From the NCBI GenBank assembly GCA_035551475.1, contig DASZMX010000069.1, positions 1 to 38,510 on the forward strand: a stretch of DNA of 38,510 nt. Direction: 5' to 3'. The DNA is from DASZMX01 sp035551475 (GTDB lineage Bacteria; Verrucomicrobiota; Verrucomicrobiia; Limisphaerales; Palsa-1400). Both the position numbers and the translations under genes were made by a program. Every line of letters starts with the position of its first letter. The first letter of the stretch is position 1. The notes under the pieces were generated by a model, which was given only the letters and a program-made list of their open reading frames with translations, searched no databases and had not been told where the DNA came from. This document shows positions 15,248 through 23,360 of this stretch, piece after piece.

Positions 15248-15298
15248 GTGTGCGGCCACGGCCACGAACAACCCCGCCCAAAACCCCCATGCTCTCAT
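13934..15298 (-). CDS. Secreted delta-60 beta-propeller protein, coupled to NRPS gene
   Basis: A 454-residue protein with a signal peptide (MRAWGFWAGLFVAVAAHAS). It has seven delta-60 repeats (to ~385) almost superposable on the neighbouring 705-residue protein, with long shared stretches such as 'GRSLLVQ', 'GWFTSY' and 'NHSYNRMVRLN'. The last ~65 residues form a small beta domain ending 'AARYYRVLMH', which recurs at the ends of two other secreted proteins of this window. The ATG overlaps the stop of the 1631-residue NRPS gene by ATGA. This argues that the propeller gene is translated as part of the NRPS operon and is not a chance insertion. Function unknown; the family has no described catalytic activity. 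Confidence 0.87.
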   Translation of the reverse strand: MRAWGFWAGLFVAVAAHASLLDQSFNPGTGANGLVETIVPLADGKILMCGNFTTFNNASRAYIARLNANGSIDTNFNGHPAYWVRSMSLQTDGKIVIGGFFNFVEGAPRNLVARLNADGGLDTSFDPGTGATGVLGVAVDGDADPFIFATAIQPDGKILITGNFTNYNGTDMYGIARLNTNGSLDTNFNIGAGFNVNSWGRSLLVQPNGQIMATGWFTSYNNHSYNRMVRLNPDGSADNTFNPSFGDLTAIYNAVLLTNGQYNVVGDSQNTTLFRQNMGRLNPNGSFDTNFAGQDNDKTETIRQQPDGKLLIGGYFSEMDGADRASIARLNPDGTIDAGFSANIDNFVWTIALQSDGRVLIGGGFSKVDGISRNGIARLLASTGPLLQNPHYSGHSFSVATPTVPGANYTLQYRASQSDTNWSTGPSTNGSGSVVTLTDSSATNAARYYRVLMH

Positions 15299-18200
15299 AC
15301 TTCCTTCTCCATTAACTCGGTTAAAAGATGGAGGGCATGTTCGGCGATCGTGGGATGCTCGAATAAACCCGCCACCGAAACCGGCGCGTCCATGCGCCGG
15401 CGAATCCTCGCCACCACCTGCATCGCCAGGAGCGAATTGCCGCCCAGCAAAAAGAAATTGTCATGGATGCCCGCGCGGTCGATTTTCAAAACATCGCACC
15501 ACGCTTCCGCAAGGAGTTTTTCGATGGGCGTGCGCGGCGCCGTGAAGGCCCGCTCCATTTCCGGCCGCGCGTCCTCCGGCGCGGGCAGGCGCTGGCGGTC
15601 GATCTTGCCATTGGGCGTGAGCGGCAATTCCGGCAGCGTGACAAAACGGCCCGGCAACATCTGCACCGGCAGGCGCTCCGCGAGGAAACCACGCAACTCC
15701 TCCGCCGGCACGCCGCCATTGCGCGACACGCAATAGGCCACCAACTGCGCGCCCAACTTCGGATCCTGCCGCGCCACCACCACTGCGGCGGAGACGCCCG
15801 GGTGCCGGGAGAGAGCGCTTTCGATTTCGCCCAGCTCAATGCGGTTGCCGCGAATTTTTACCTGATGATCCAAACGCCCGCCGCAGATCAGGTCTCCGTT
15901 GGGCAGGAACCGTCCGACATCGCCGGTGCGATAGAGGCGCGTTTTCGGATCAAAGGGGTTCGTGGGAAATTTTTCCGCCGTCAAATCATCGCGATGGAAA
16001 TAACCGCGGGCCAATCCGGAGCCGCCAATATATATCTCCCCGTCGGTTCCGGTGGGAACCAATTGCCCGCGCGGATCAAGGACGAACACCTGGGTGTTGG
16101 CGATGGGTTTGCCAATGGGGACGATGCCGGCGCCGTGGCTGACGCGATGAATCGTGGACCAGATGGTGGTTTCGGTGGGGCCATACATGTTCCACAGTTC
16201 GCCGCAGCGCGGGAGCAATTGGTCCGCGAGGTCGCGCGGCAACGCTTCGCCGCCGCACAGCGCTTTGAGGCGCGGATTGCCTTTCCAGCCCGCTTCGATC
16301 AACCCGCGCCACGTCGTGGGCGTGGCCTGCATGACTGTCGCGCGGCTTCGTTCCAAGGTCTCGGCCAGCTCCGAAAAATCCAGCGTCTGATCGCTGCTCG
16401 CAATCACGGTTTGCGCGCCCACGGTCAACGGCAGCAATAGTTCCAGCCCCGCAATGTCGAACGATAAAGTCGTGACCGCCAGCAACACGTCGCTGCTCGA
16501 CAAACCCGGTTCGCGCCGCATCGATTCAAGAAAATTGACCACGCCGCGATGCAGCACCTGCACACCTTTGGGCTGGCCGGTGGAGCCCGACGTGTAAATC
16601 ATATAGGCCACGTCCTCATGCGAAACGCGGCTGGCGGGATTGGATGAATTTTGCCCGGCCTGCGACAAGAGATCGGCCTCTTTAGTCAAAATGATTTTAA
16701 GCCCGGCGTCGCGCGTCATGAAATCCAGGCGCTCCTGCGGATAGGCCGGATCGAGCGGCACATAAGCGCCGCCGGTCTTGAGAACGCCCAGGACGCACAC
16801 GAGCATTTCCAGCGAGCGCTCACAACGAATCCCCACCATGGCGCCGGGCCCGGCGCCCTGGCTGTGCAGCCGCGCGGCCAGGGTGTTGGCAGCGTTGTTC
16901 AACTCGCGATACGTCAGGCGGCGCTCTCCGAAACTCGCCGCAATCGCGTGCGGCGTGCGCACGGTTTGCGCCTCGAAAAGTTGATGCACGCACAGGGCGG
17001 GATAACTGACCGTCGTGTCGTTCCAATCTGTCAACAACCGCTTTTGCTCCACCGGATCGTGCAGCGCGGCGTCATCGTAGGGCGCGTCTGGTGTCAGGGC
17101 CAAAGACCGCAGCGCCCGTTCGTAATAGCCGCAGAACAAGGCGATTTGCTCCGGGCAAAATTCGTTGGGATTGTAATCGAAATGCATCTGCAGCTCGGCG
17201 GCCTCGGCGTCGAGCATGAAGGTCACATAGAAATTGAAATTGTTGGCCTCGAAATAATGGTCCTCGAGAAAGGCGCGGGCGCCATAGCCGGGCAAATCCT
17301 TGTAAACATGGAATTGCACAAAATCGAAGGCGGTTTCGAAGAGCGCCTGGCCGCCGGCCAATTGCTGCACGCGCGAAAGCGGGCAGCGCCGATGCGGGAT
17401 GATTTCCTTTTCCGCGGCAAACGTTTGCGCCACCAAATCCCTCCACGTTCCACCGGCCAAATCCAGCCGCAAAGGCAGCGTGTTGAGAAACAGTCCGATC
17501 AGCTTTTCTCCATCAACAGTCTGCGGACGCCCATTGGTGACCAGGCCGGTGACGACGTCCGCGTGGCCGGTGAGAAAATTCATCACCCGCAGATGCGCCG
17601 CCAGCAGCGAGGTGCGCAAGGGAGTGCGGGAGGCGCGGGCCAGTTTTTGCAATCCGTCCAGCACATCGCGCGGAAAAATAATTTCCGGGCCGCGCACCTG
17701 TTCGCGTCCGCCCTTGCACATCGCCTTGGGCCAGCGGGGCAGAAGCTGCGCGCTGACGCCGGCCATTTTCTTGCGCCAGAATTCGGACGTTTTCTCGGAC
17801 TCAAGCGCGGCGCGTTCCAAGGCCACGAAATCGCGGTAGGTGACCTTGGGCGCCGCCGGCGCGGTGCGCGAATGATAGTCCCGAAACAGCTCGGTGAGCA
17901 TCGCGGCCAGGCTCCAGCCATCCATGATGGCATGATGAAAACTGACGATGAATTGAAAAGTATCGTCGCTATAAAGCTGCGCGTGAAGGCGCATCAGGGG
18001 AGCAACGCTCCAATCGAACCGGCGCCGTTTCTCGGTCTCGACCCAGGAGACCAGCGCCTGCCGTTGCGCCGCCGCCGGTTGATTGCGCAAATCCTCGACG
18101 GTGAAAGGCGTCGTCACGTGCGCATGCAGCAATTGCATCGGTTCGCTGTAGCCGCCGACGTCGAAGGAGGTGCGGAAAATTGGATGCCGCTCCACCAGCC

Positions 18201-20190
18201 GCGCGATCGCCTGGCGCAACCCCTCCTCCGCGAACGGCATGCGGAGCTGGAAGCTGAACACGTCATGGAACACGGCGGAGGCCGGGTCGAGATCGCTGTG
18301 GAACACCATGCCGGTTTGCAGCTTGGTCATCGGATAGGCGTCGATCACGCCTGCGGGCAGCGTTTCCAATGATTTCAGCGGCGGAATGGCTTCGCTATGG
18401 TCATCCTCGGCCAGGCTGGCCAATTCGGCAATCGTCGGATGCTCGAAAAGCTGCGGCAACGAAATGTAAATGCTCTGCTCGTGCGCGCGAGCCAGGGCCT
18501 GGATGCTCCGGATGGAATCGCCGCCCAATTCAAAAAAACTGTCGTTGCGGCCCACGTGGTCGAGACTCAACACGTCCTGCCAAATGCGGGCCAGCGCCGC
18601 TTCGCGCGGGTTGGCCGGCGCGGTGTACGGCTGCGTCAAATCCGGCCGGGCATGCCCCGGTTCGGGCAGCGCGCGGCGATCCGCCTTGCCGTTGACGGTG
18701 AGAGGAATTTTATCGATGACAACAAAAAGCGCCGGCGCCATTTGCGGCGGCAGTTTGCCCGCCACCCATTCGCGCAACCCGGAAACAGCCAGTTCGCCCT
18801 TGGGCACAATGTACGCGACCAATTGCTTTTGTTCGCCCTCGCCCCGCGCGTCTGCCACGCATTCGCGCACCGCCGGATGCTGCTGCAGGACGGACTCGAT
18901 CTCGCCCAGCTCAATGCGGAAGCCGCGAATCTTGACCTGGCAATCCATGCGGCCGAGATATTCGATTTCGCCGCCTGGGAGCCGTCGCGCGAGGTCGCCC
19001 GAGCGATACAGCTTGCCCGCGCCGCCCAATGGGTGCGGGATGAATTTCTCCGCCGTCAATTCCGGCCGGTTCAAATAACCCTTCGCCAGCCCGGGGCCGC
19101 CAATGCAGATTTCGCCGGGACAACCGGAAGGAGCCAGGCGCAGCTTTTCATCCAGCAAAAGAAACTCCAAATCGGGAATGGGATCGCCAATCACGCTGCC
19201 CAATCCGACATCGAGATCCGCCTGGCGAATGGGCCGATAGGTGACATGCACGGTCGTTTCCGTGATGCCGTACATGTTTATGAGGCAGGGCGTTTTGTCG
19301 CCATGACGATCAAACCACGGCCGCAACATCGGCAGGTTCAAGGCTTCGCCGCCGAAAATCACGTAGCGCAACGAGAGCCGGCGCGCCTCGGGCGCCGCGT
19401 TCTCGGCCCAGATCAATTGCCGGAAGGCCGAGGGCGTCTGATTGAGCACCGTGACGCGCTCGCGCTCCAGAAGTTCGTAAAAAGCCTCAGGCGAGCGGCT
19501 GACCAGGTACGGAACCACGACCAACCGCCCGCCATAAAGTAATGCGCCCCAAATCTCCCAAACCGAAAAATCAAAGGCGTAGGAATGAAACAATGTCCAG
19601 ACATCGCGCTCGTTGAAGCCATACCAGCCATTGGTCTCCTGGAAGAGCCGGACGACGTTATGGTGGGTGACCATCACGCCCTTGGGCTGTCCGGTCGATC
19701 CGGAGGTGTAAATGATATAGGCGGTGTCGTTCGCGGCGATGGACACGCTGGGATTTTCGCGGCTTTCCGCGGCGTTTTCGCCATCGGCGCAAACGATCTT
19801 CGCGGTGGTGGCAGGGAGTGAACCGGCCAGCGCGCTTTGCGTGACGATCACCGGCGCCGCCGTGTCCGTCAGAATGAACGCGATGCGCTCCTTCGGATAC
19901 GCGGAATCGATGGGAACATAAGCGCCGCCCGCTTTCAAGACGCCCAAGATGGCGGCGACCATGTGGGGCGTGCGTCCGAGACAGAGCGCGACCGGGGTGT
20001 TGGCGGTGACGCCCAAGCCGCGCAGGCGATGGGCGATTTGGTTGGCCCGCTCATTGAGTTCGCGGTACGTCCAGTTTAAGCCGTCGCAACCGAGCGCAAC
20101 GGCGTCCGGCGCGCGGCGAGCTTGAGCCTCAAAAATTTCGGGGATCGACTGAGCCACGTTCACAGCGGCCAGAATAGAAAAGCCGCCCAA
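15295..20190 (-). CDS. NRPS initiation protein A-PCP-C-A-PCP, Thr and Gly-like codes
   Basis: A 1631-residue bimodular synthetase that begins directly with an adenylation domain, so it likely starts the peptide. A1 ~15-510: specificity residues Asp207, Phe208, Trp211, Asn250, Ile278, Gly280, Met306, Val314, His315, Lys502 read DFWNIGMVHK, the established Thr code. PCP1 ~520-595 with 'LGGDSI' (Ser559). C ~615-1050 with canonical 'HHAIMDGWS' (His752-His753, Asp757). A2 ~1065-1535: Asp1245, Ile1246, Leu1249, Gln1288, Leu1311, Gly1313, Met1335, Ile1343, Trp1344, Lys1529 read DILQLGMIWK, close to Gly codes. PCP2 with 'GGNSLL' (Ser1586). The start is TTG at 20190 or, as likely, GTG at 20163; an in-frame stop just upstream excludes longer forms. 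First gene of the operon; the next gene overlaps by ATGA. Confidence 0.93.
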   Translation of the reverse strand: MGGFSILAAVNVAQSIPEIFEAQARRAPDAVALGCDGLNWTYRELNERANQIAHRLRGLGVTANTPVALCLGRTPHMVAAILGVLKAGGAYVPIDSAYPKERIAFILTDTAAPVIVTQSALAGSLPATTAKIVCADGENAAESRENPSVSIAANDTAYIIYTSGSTGQPKGVMVTHHNVVRLFQETNGWYGFNERDVWTLFHSYAFDFSVWEIWGALLYGGRLVVVPYLVSRSPEAFYELLERERVTVLNQTPSAFRQLIWAENAAPEARRLSLRYVIFGGEALNLPMLRPWFDRHGDKTPCLINMYGITETTVHVTYRPIRQADLDVGLGSVIGDPIPDLEFLLLDEKLRLAPSGCPGEICIGGPGLAKGYLNRPELTAEKFIPHPLGGAGKLYRSGDLARRLPGGEIEYLGRMDCQVKIRGFRIELGEIESVLQQHPAVRECVADARGEGEQKQLVAYIVPKGELAVSGLREWVAGKLPPQMAPALFVVIDKIPLTVNGKADRRALPEPGHARPDLTQPYTAPANPREAALARIWQDVLSLDHVGRNDSFFELGGDSIRSIQALARAHEQSIYISLPQLFEHPTIAELASLAEDDHSEAIPPLKSLETLPAGVIDAYPMTKLQTGMVFHSDLDPASAVFHDVFSFQLRMPFAEEGLRQAIARLVERHPIFRTSFDVGGYSEPMQLLHAHVTTPFTVEDLRNQPAAAQRQALVSWVETEKRRRFDWSVAPLMRLHAQLYSDDTFQFIVSFHHAIMDGWSLAAMLTELFRDYHSRTAPAAPKVTYRDFVALERAALESEKTSEFWRKKMAGVSAQLLPRWPKAMCKGGREQVRGPEIIFPRDVLDGLQKLARASRTPLRTSLLAAHLRVMNFLTGHADVVTGLVTNGRPQTVDGEKLIGLFLNTLPLRLDLAGGTWRDLVAQTFAAEKEIIPHRRCPLSRVQQLAGGQALFETAFDFVQFHVYKDLPGYGARAFLEDHYFEANNFNFYVTFMLDAEAAELQMHFDYNPNEFCPEQIALFCGYYERALRSLALTPDAPYDDAALHDPVEQKRLLTDWNDTTVSYPALCVHQLFEAQTVRTPHAIAASFGERRLTYRELNNAANTLAARLHSQGAGPGAMVGIRCERSLEMLVCVLGVLKTGGAYVPLDPAYPQERLDFMTRDAGLKIILTKEADLLSQAGQNSSNPASRVSHEDVAYMIYTSGSTGQPKGVQVLHRGVVNFLESMRREPGLSSSDVLLAVTTLSFDIAGLELLLPLTVGAQTVIASSDQTLDFSELAETLERSRATVMQATPTTWRGLIEAGWKGNPRLKALCGGEALPRDLADQLLPRCGELWNMYGPTETTIWSTIHRVSHGAGIVPIGKPIANTQVFVLDPRGQLVPTGTDGEIYIGGSGLARGYFHRDDLTAEKFPTNPFDPKTRLYRTGDVGRFLPNGDLICGGRLDHQVKIRGNRIELGEIESALSRHPGVSAAVVVARQDPKLGAQLVAYCVSRNGGVPAEELRGFLAERLPVQMLPGRFVTLPELPLTPNGKIDRQRLPAPEDARPEMERAFTAPRTPIEKLLAEAWCDVLKIDRAGIHDNFFLLGGNSLLAMQVVARIRRRMDAPVSVAGLFEHPTIAEHALHLLTELMEKEV

Positions 20191-20336
20191 AGCTCACAAT
20201 CCGCGCCCCGCCTGTTTGGACGCTCAATGTTTTCCCTGCCCTAAATCAGGGGAAGCGCCCGGAAAACGGGGGCGTGACCGCGGCATTGCGCGCCGTCCGC
20301 CAAACGCCTATGCTGCGGCCAAAAGCGACCAACCAC
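20191..20336. promoter_or_regulatory. Divergent control region with two hairpins
   Basis: This 146-base gap separates the divergent NRPS operon and the homocysteine methyltransferase-family gene and must hold their promoters. Two potential hairpins stand out: CCCTG/CAGGG (20234-20238, 20247-20251) and CGCCC/GGGCG (20256-20260, 20270-20274). They abut each other. I found no convincing -35/-10 pair on either strand. Confidence 0.3.
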
Positions 20337-21257
20337 ATGGCAAATACACGATTAAAAGAGGCATTGGGCAAACGGCGACTGGTTTGTGACGGCGCCATGG
20401 GCACAGAATTGATGCGCGCCGGCCTGGAGCAGGGCGGCTCCGGCGAAATGTGGAACCTGACGCATCCCGAGCGAGTGCTGGAAATCCAGCGCCGCTATGT
20501 GGATGCCGGCGCGGATTGCATCATTACCAACACGTTTGGCGGGAACCGGCTGATGCTCACGCGCCATCAACACGCGGACGAATTGGCGGAGATCAACCGC
20601 GCGGCCGCCCGCGTGGCGCGGGAGGCGTTTGGCGGACGCGAAGGATTTGTGCTGGGCGACATCGGCCCGGTCGGCGGCGTGCTGGAGCCGTATGGAGATT
20701 TAAAGGCGGACGTGGTGCGCGCCGCGTTGCTCGAGCAGGCGGCGGCGCTGGTGGCGGGCGGCGTGGATGCGATCATCCTGGAAACACAAACGTCCTATGA
20801 GGAATTGGGCCTCGGCATTGAGGCCGCGAAGGAAGCGGGCGCGCCGTGCATCATTGCTTCGCTCGCGTATGATCGGTCGTTGGACGGAACATTTTTCAAA
20901 ACCATGATGGGCATTGCGCCGGAGGAAGCCGCCGCGTTTGCGCAGGAAAAAGGCGCGGACGTCATCGCCCTCAACTGCGGCACGGGGATGGATATGGAGG
21001 CGGCCTCGCAAATTATTCCTCTCTACAAGTCCGTGTGCGACCTGTTCACCATGTGTCAACCAAACGCCGGCCTGCCCGTTTTGGAAAAGCTGAAAGCAGT
21101 TTATAAACAGACGCCGGAGGAAATGGTGCAGCGGCTGCCGGATGTGCTGGCGGCGGGGGCCAACATTGTCGGGTCCTGTTGTGGCAGCACGAGCCTGCAT
21201 ACGCGCGCCATACGCGCCGTGGTCGATGATTTTAACCGGACGCATGGCCAGAAATAA
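20337..21257 (+). CDS. Homocysteine S-methyltransferase family protein
   Basis: A 306-residue TIM-barrel protein of the family that includes betaine- and S-methylmethionine-homocysteine methyltransferases and the first domain of MetH. The three zinc-binding cysteines are present: Cys214 (NCGTG) and Cys281-Cys282 (GSCCGS). N-terminal 'CDGAMGTELMRAG' and 'NTFGGN' fit. The protein is stand-alone with no cobalamin or folate domain, so it either uses a small methyl donor or works with a separate MetH-like protein; the donor is not readable. I chose the ATG at 20337 (MANTRLKEAL), which fits the family start; the frame extends up to 20274. Its last 14 bases overlap the KDPG aldolase gene. Confidence 0.88.
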   Translation: MANTRLKEALGKRRLVCDGAMGTELMRAGLEQGGSGEMWNLTHPERVLEIQRRYVDAGADCIITNTFGGNRLMLTRHQHADELAEINRAAARVAREAFGGREGFVLGDIGPVGGVLEPYGDLKADVVRAALLEQAAALVAGGVDAIILETQTSYEELGLGIEAAKEAGAPCIIASLAYDRSLDGTFFKTMMGIAPEEAAAFAQEKGADVIALNCGTGMDMEAASQIIPLYKSVCDLFTMCQPNAGLPVLEKLKAVYKQTPEEMVQRLPDVLAAGANIVGSCCGSTSLHTRAIRAVVDDFNRTHGQK

Positions 21258-21903
21258 AAGCCAGATCATCGCGGCCCTGCTCGATCCCGGCGTAATTGCG
21301 GTCGTGCGGGCGCGCTCGGCGGAGCAGGTGGTGCCGTTGACGGAAGCCCTGCTCGCCGGCGGCGTGACGGCGGTGGAAATCACCATGACCACGCCTCAGG
21401 CGTTGCGCGCCATCGCGATGGCGAAAGCCAGGTTTGGCGAAACCGCGTTATTGGGCGTCGGCACGGTTTTGGATGAGGCGACCTGCCGCGCGGCGGTGGA
21501 GGCGGGCGCGGAATTTGTGGTGACGCCGATCATGCGCCCAGCCATCGCGGCGGCGGCGCGCGCTTTGGATCGCCCGGTGATGCTGGGAGCCTACACGCCG
21601 ACCGAGGCGCAGCTGGCGCATGAAGCGGGCGCGGATTTCATCAAGATTTTTCCCGCCGACGGTTTGGGAGCCGGTTTTATCAAGGCCTTGCGGGCGCCGC
21701 TGCCCCATTTGCGGCTGGTGCCGACGGGCGGGGTGGATCTCGGCACGATCGCGGGTTTTTTCAAGGCGGGTTGTCCGGCGGTGGGCGCGGGCTCCTCGCT
21801 CCTGAGCGCGCGGATTTTGGACACGTCGGATTGGGCGGAACTGACCCGCGTGGCGCGGCAATTCGCCGAGGCGGCGCGCGCCGCCAAGACGGCTCAAAAA
21901 TGA
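21244..21903 (+). CDS. eda: KDPG / 4-hydroxy-2-oxoglutarate aldolase
   Basis: A 219-residue class I aldolase that splits 2-keto-3-deoxy-6-phosphogluconate into pyruvate and glyceraldehyde-3-phosphate (Entner-Doudoroff and uronate pathways). Schiff-base Lys134 lies in 'DFIKIFPAD', catalytic Glu45 in 'VEITMTTP', and 'GVGTVL' and 'GGVDL' form phosphate-site loops. The residue aligned with E. coli Eda Arg49 appears to be Thr49 (ITMTTP), so substrate preference may differ from the E. coli enzyme. The ATG at 21244 lies inside the end of the upstream gene (14-base overlap), indicating co-expression. The 3' end overlaps the convergent hydantoinase gene by 10 bases. It could serve the uronate route started by uxaC at 1.4-2.8 kb. 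Confidence 0.9.
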   Translation: MARNKSQIIAALLDPGVIAVVRARSAEQVVPLTEALLAGGVTAVEITMTTPQALRAIAMAKARFGETALLGVGTVLDEATCRAAVEAGAEFVVTPIMRPAIAAAARALDRPVMLGAYTPTEAQLAHEAGADFIKIFPADGLGAGFIKALRAPLPHLRLVPTGGVDLGTIAGFFKAGCPAVGAGSSLLSARILDTSDWAELTRVARQFAEAARAAKTAQK

Positions 21904-23276
21904 TGCGGCGCGCGGCGCAGGAATTGGCCGCGCTGATTGTCCCCCACAAATTTGCCGTCGCGCGCGGCGATTTTTCCCCGCACGGTCACGACATGCGGAC
22001 GCCCCTCGATTTCCCAGCCTTCAAAGGCGTTGTAATCGAGGTTCATCTGGTGCGTTTTGGCGGAAATTTTGCCGCGATAATTCGGGTCATACACCACGAG
22101 ATCGGCGTCGGCGCCGGGTTGAATGGCGCCTTTGCGCGGGAAGAGGCCGAAGAGCTTGGCGGCCTGGGTGCTGGCGGCGTTGACGAATTGGTGCAGGTCG
22201 ATGCGGCCGGCCTTGACGCCGTGAGTGTAAAATAAATTGATTCGATCTTCCAGCGAGGGAATGCCGTTGGGGATTTTGGTGAAATCGTTTCGGCCCATTT
22301 CCTTCTGGCCCTTGAAATCGAACGGCGCGTGATCGGTGGCCAGCGTGGCGACGAAACCGTGGCGCAAACCGTTCCAGAGAATTTCCTGGTTCAATTTCTC
22401 GCGCAAAGGCGGCGACATCACAAATTTCGCGCCTTCAAAGTCCGGCCTTTCCGCGTCGGTTTTGTCGCATAACAAATATTGAATGAGCGTCTCGACCCAG
22501 ACATGGACGCCCTGGGCCTGGCCGCGAATCGCTTCGCGGAGGGCTTCGTGGCAACTGGTGTGCACAATATAAACATGCGCGCCGGTCAGCCGGGCAAACG
22601 CCATCAAGTGATGCACACCCTCCGCCTCCACCAATGGCGGGCGGCTCCAATAATGATATTCCGGGCCGGTCTTGCCCGCAGCCAGCAGGCGCGCCTGGGT
22701 CGCGGCGATGAGGTCGGCGTTTTCGCAATGCGCGGTGGTGATCACCCCGAGTTCCTTGGCCAGGCAAAGCGTTTTGTATAATTCATCATCGGTCACGCCG
22801 AGCGCGCCCTTGTAGGCTAGGAACACTTTGAAGCTGCTCACGCCGCGTTGCACAATTTCGCGGAAATCGCGCTCCGCTTCCGCGTCGTAACGCGTCACGC
22901 CCATGTGAAACGTGAAGTCGCAGGCGCTTTGGCCCTGGGCTTTGCCGAGCCACAGTTCAAAGGCCGCCAGCGGCTTCTCCTCGCGCCCGGGGCAAATCAT
23001 CTCGATGAACGTCGTGGTGCCGCCGACGAGCGCGGCCCGGCTGGCCGTGGCGTGGGTGTCCTTGGCGAACGTCCCCATGAACGGCAGATAAATATGCACA
23101 TGCGGATCGATGAAGCCGGGAAAAACGTATTTGCCGGCCGCCTCCACAATCTCCGCGCCGGGCGGCGGCGCGATCTGCGCATCGATGCGGGTGATGGTTT
23201 CGCCTTCGCAAAGAATATCGGCGACGTAGCGTTCGCTGGCGGTCACGATTTCACCCTGCCGAATGAGAAGAGACAT
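21894..23276 (-). CDS. Dihydropyrimidinase / D-hydantoinase
   Basis: A 460-residue cyclic amidohydrolase that hydrolyses dihydropyrimidine or hydantoin rings. Binuclear metal site residues are all present: His59/His61 (DPHVH), the carboxylated Lys150 (SSFKVF), His183 (AHCEN), His239 (HTSC) and Asp315 (TDHAPF). 'FLAYKG' with Tyr155 is the usual oxyanion residue. This pattern separates it from allantoinase and dihydroorotase only moderately, so allantoin or other imides remain possible. No dihydropyrimidine dehydrogenase or beta-ureidopropionase gene is near, so the pathway is not complete in the window. Divergently arranged from the PepSY-like gene with an 84-base spacer. Confidence 0.88.
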   Translation of the reverse strand: MSLLIRQGEIVTASERYVADILCEGETITRIDAQIAPPPGAEIVEAAGKYVFPGFIDPHVHIYLPFMGTFAKDTHATASRAALVGGTTTFIEMICPGREEKPLAAFELWLGKAQGQSACDFTFHMGVTRYDAEAERDFREIVQRGVSSFKVFLAYKGALGVTDDELYKTLCLAKELGVITTAHCENADLIAATQARLLAAGKTGPEYHYWSRPPLVEAEGVHHLMAFARLTGAHVYIVHTSCHEALREAIRGQAQGVHVWVETLIQYLLCDKTDAERPDFEGAKFVMSPPLREKLNQEILWNGLRHGFVATLATDHAPFDFKGQKEMGRNDFTKIPNGIPSLEDRINLFYTHGVKAGRIDLHQFVNAASTQAAKLFGLFPRKGAIQPGADADLVVYDPNYRGKISAKTHQMNLDYNAFEGWEIEGRPHVVTVRGKIAARDGKFVGDNQRGQFLRRAPHHF

Positions 23277-23360
23277 ACCGGAGTAGTGAGGCGTGCGCGG
23301 AGAAAAGACACAAGGAATTTTTGCATTGCCCGGCGCGGCGCGGAGGAGTAGGGGTCAGGC

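Noticed and set aside
11809..15298. Propeller genes as a mobile insertion into the NRPS operon
   Set aside because: No transposase, terminal inverted repeats or target duplication visible, and the ATGA overlap with the NRPS gene argues against a simple insertion.
16651..18372. Long plus-strand open frame (573 codons) opposite the first NRPS gene
   Set aside because: Low-complexity Arg/Gln/Gly/His-rich translation with no family motif, lying entirely antisense to a clear NRPS. A by-product of high GC and few stop codons.
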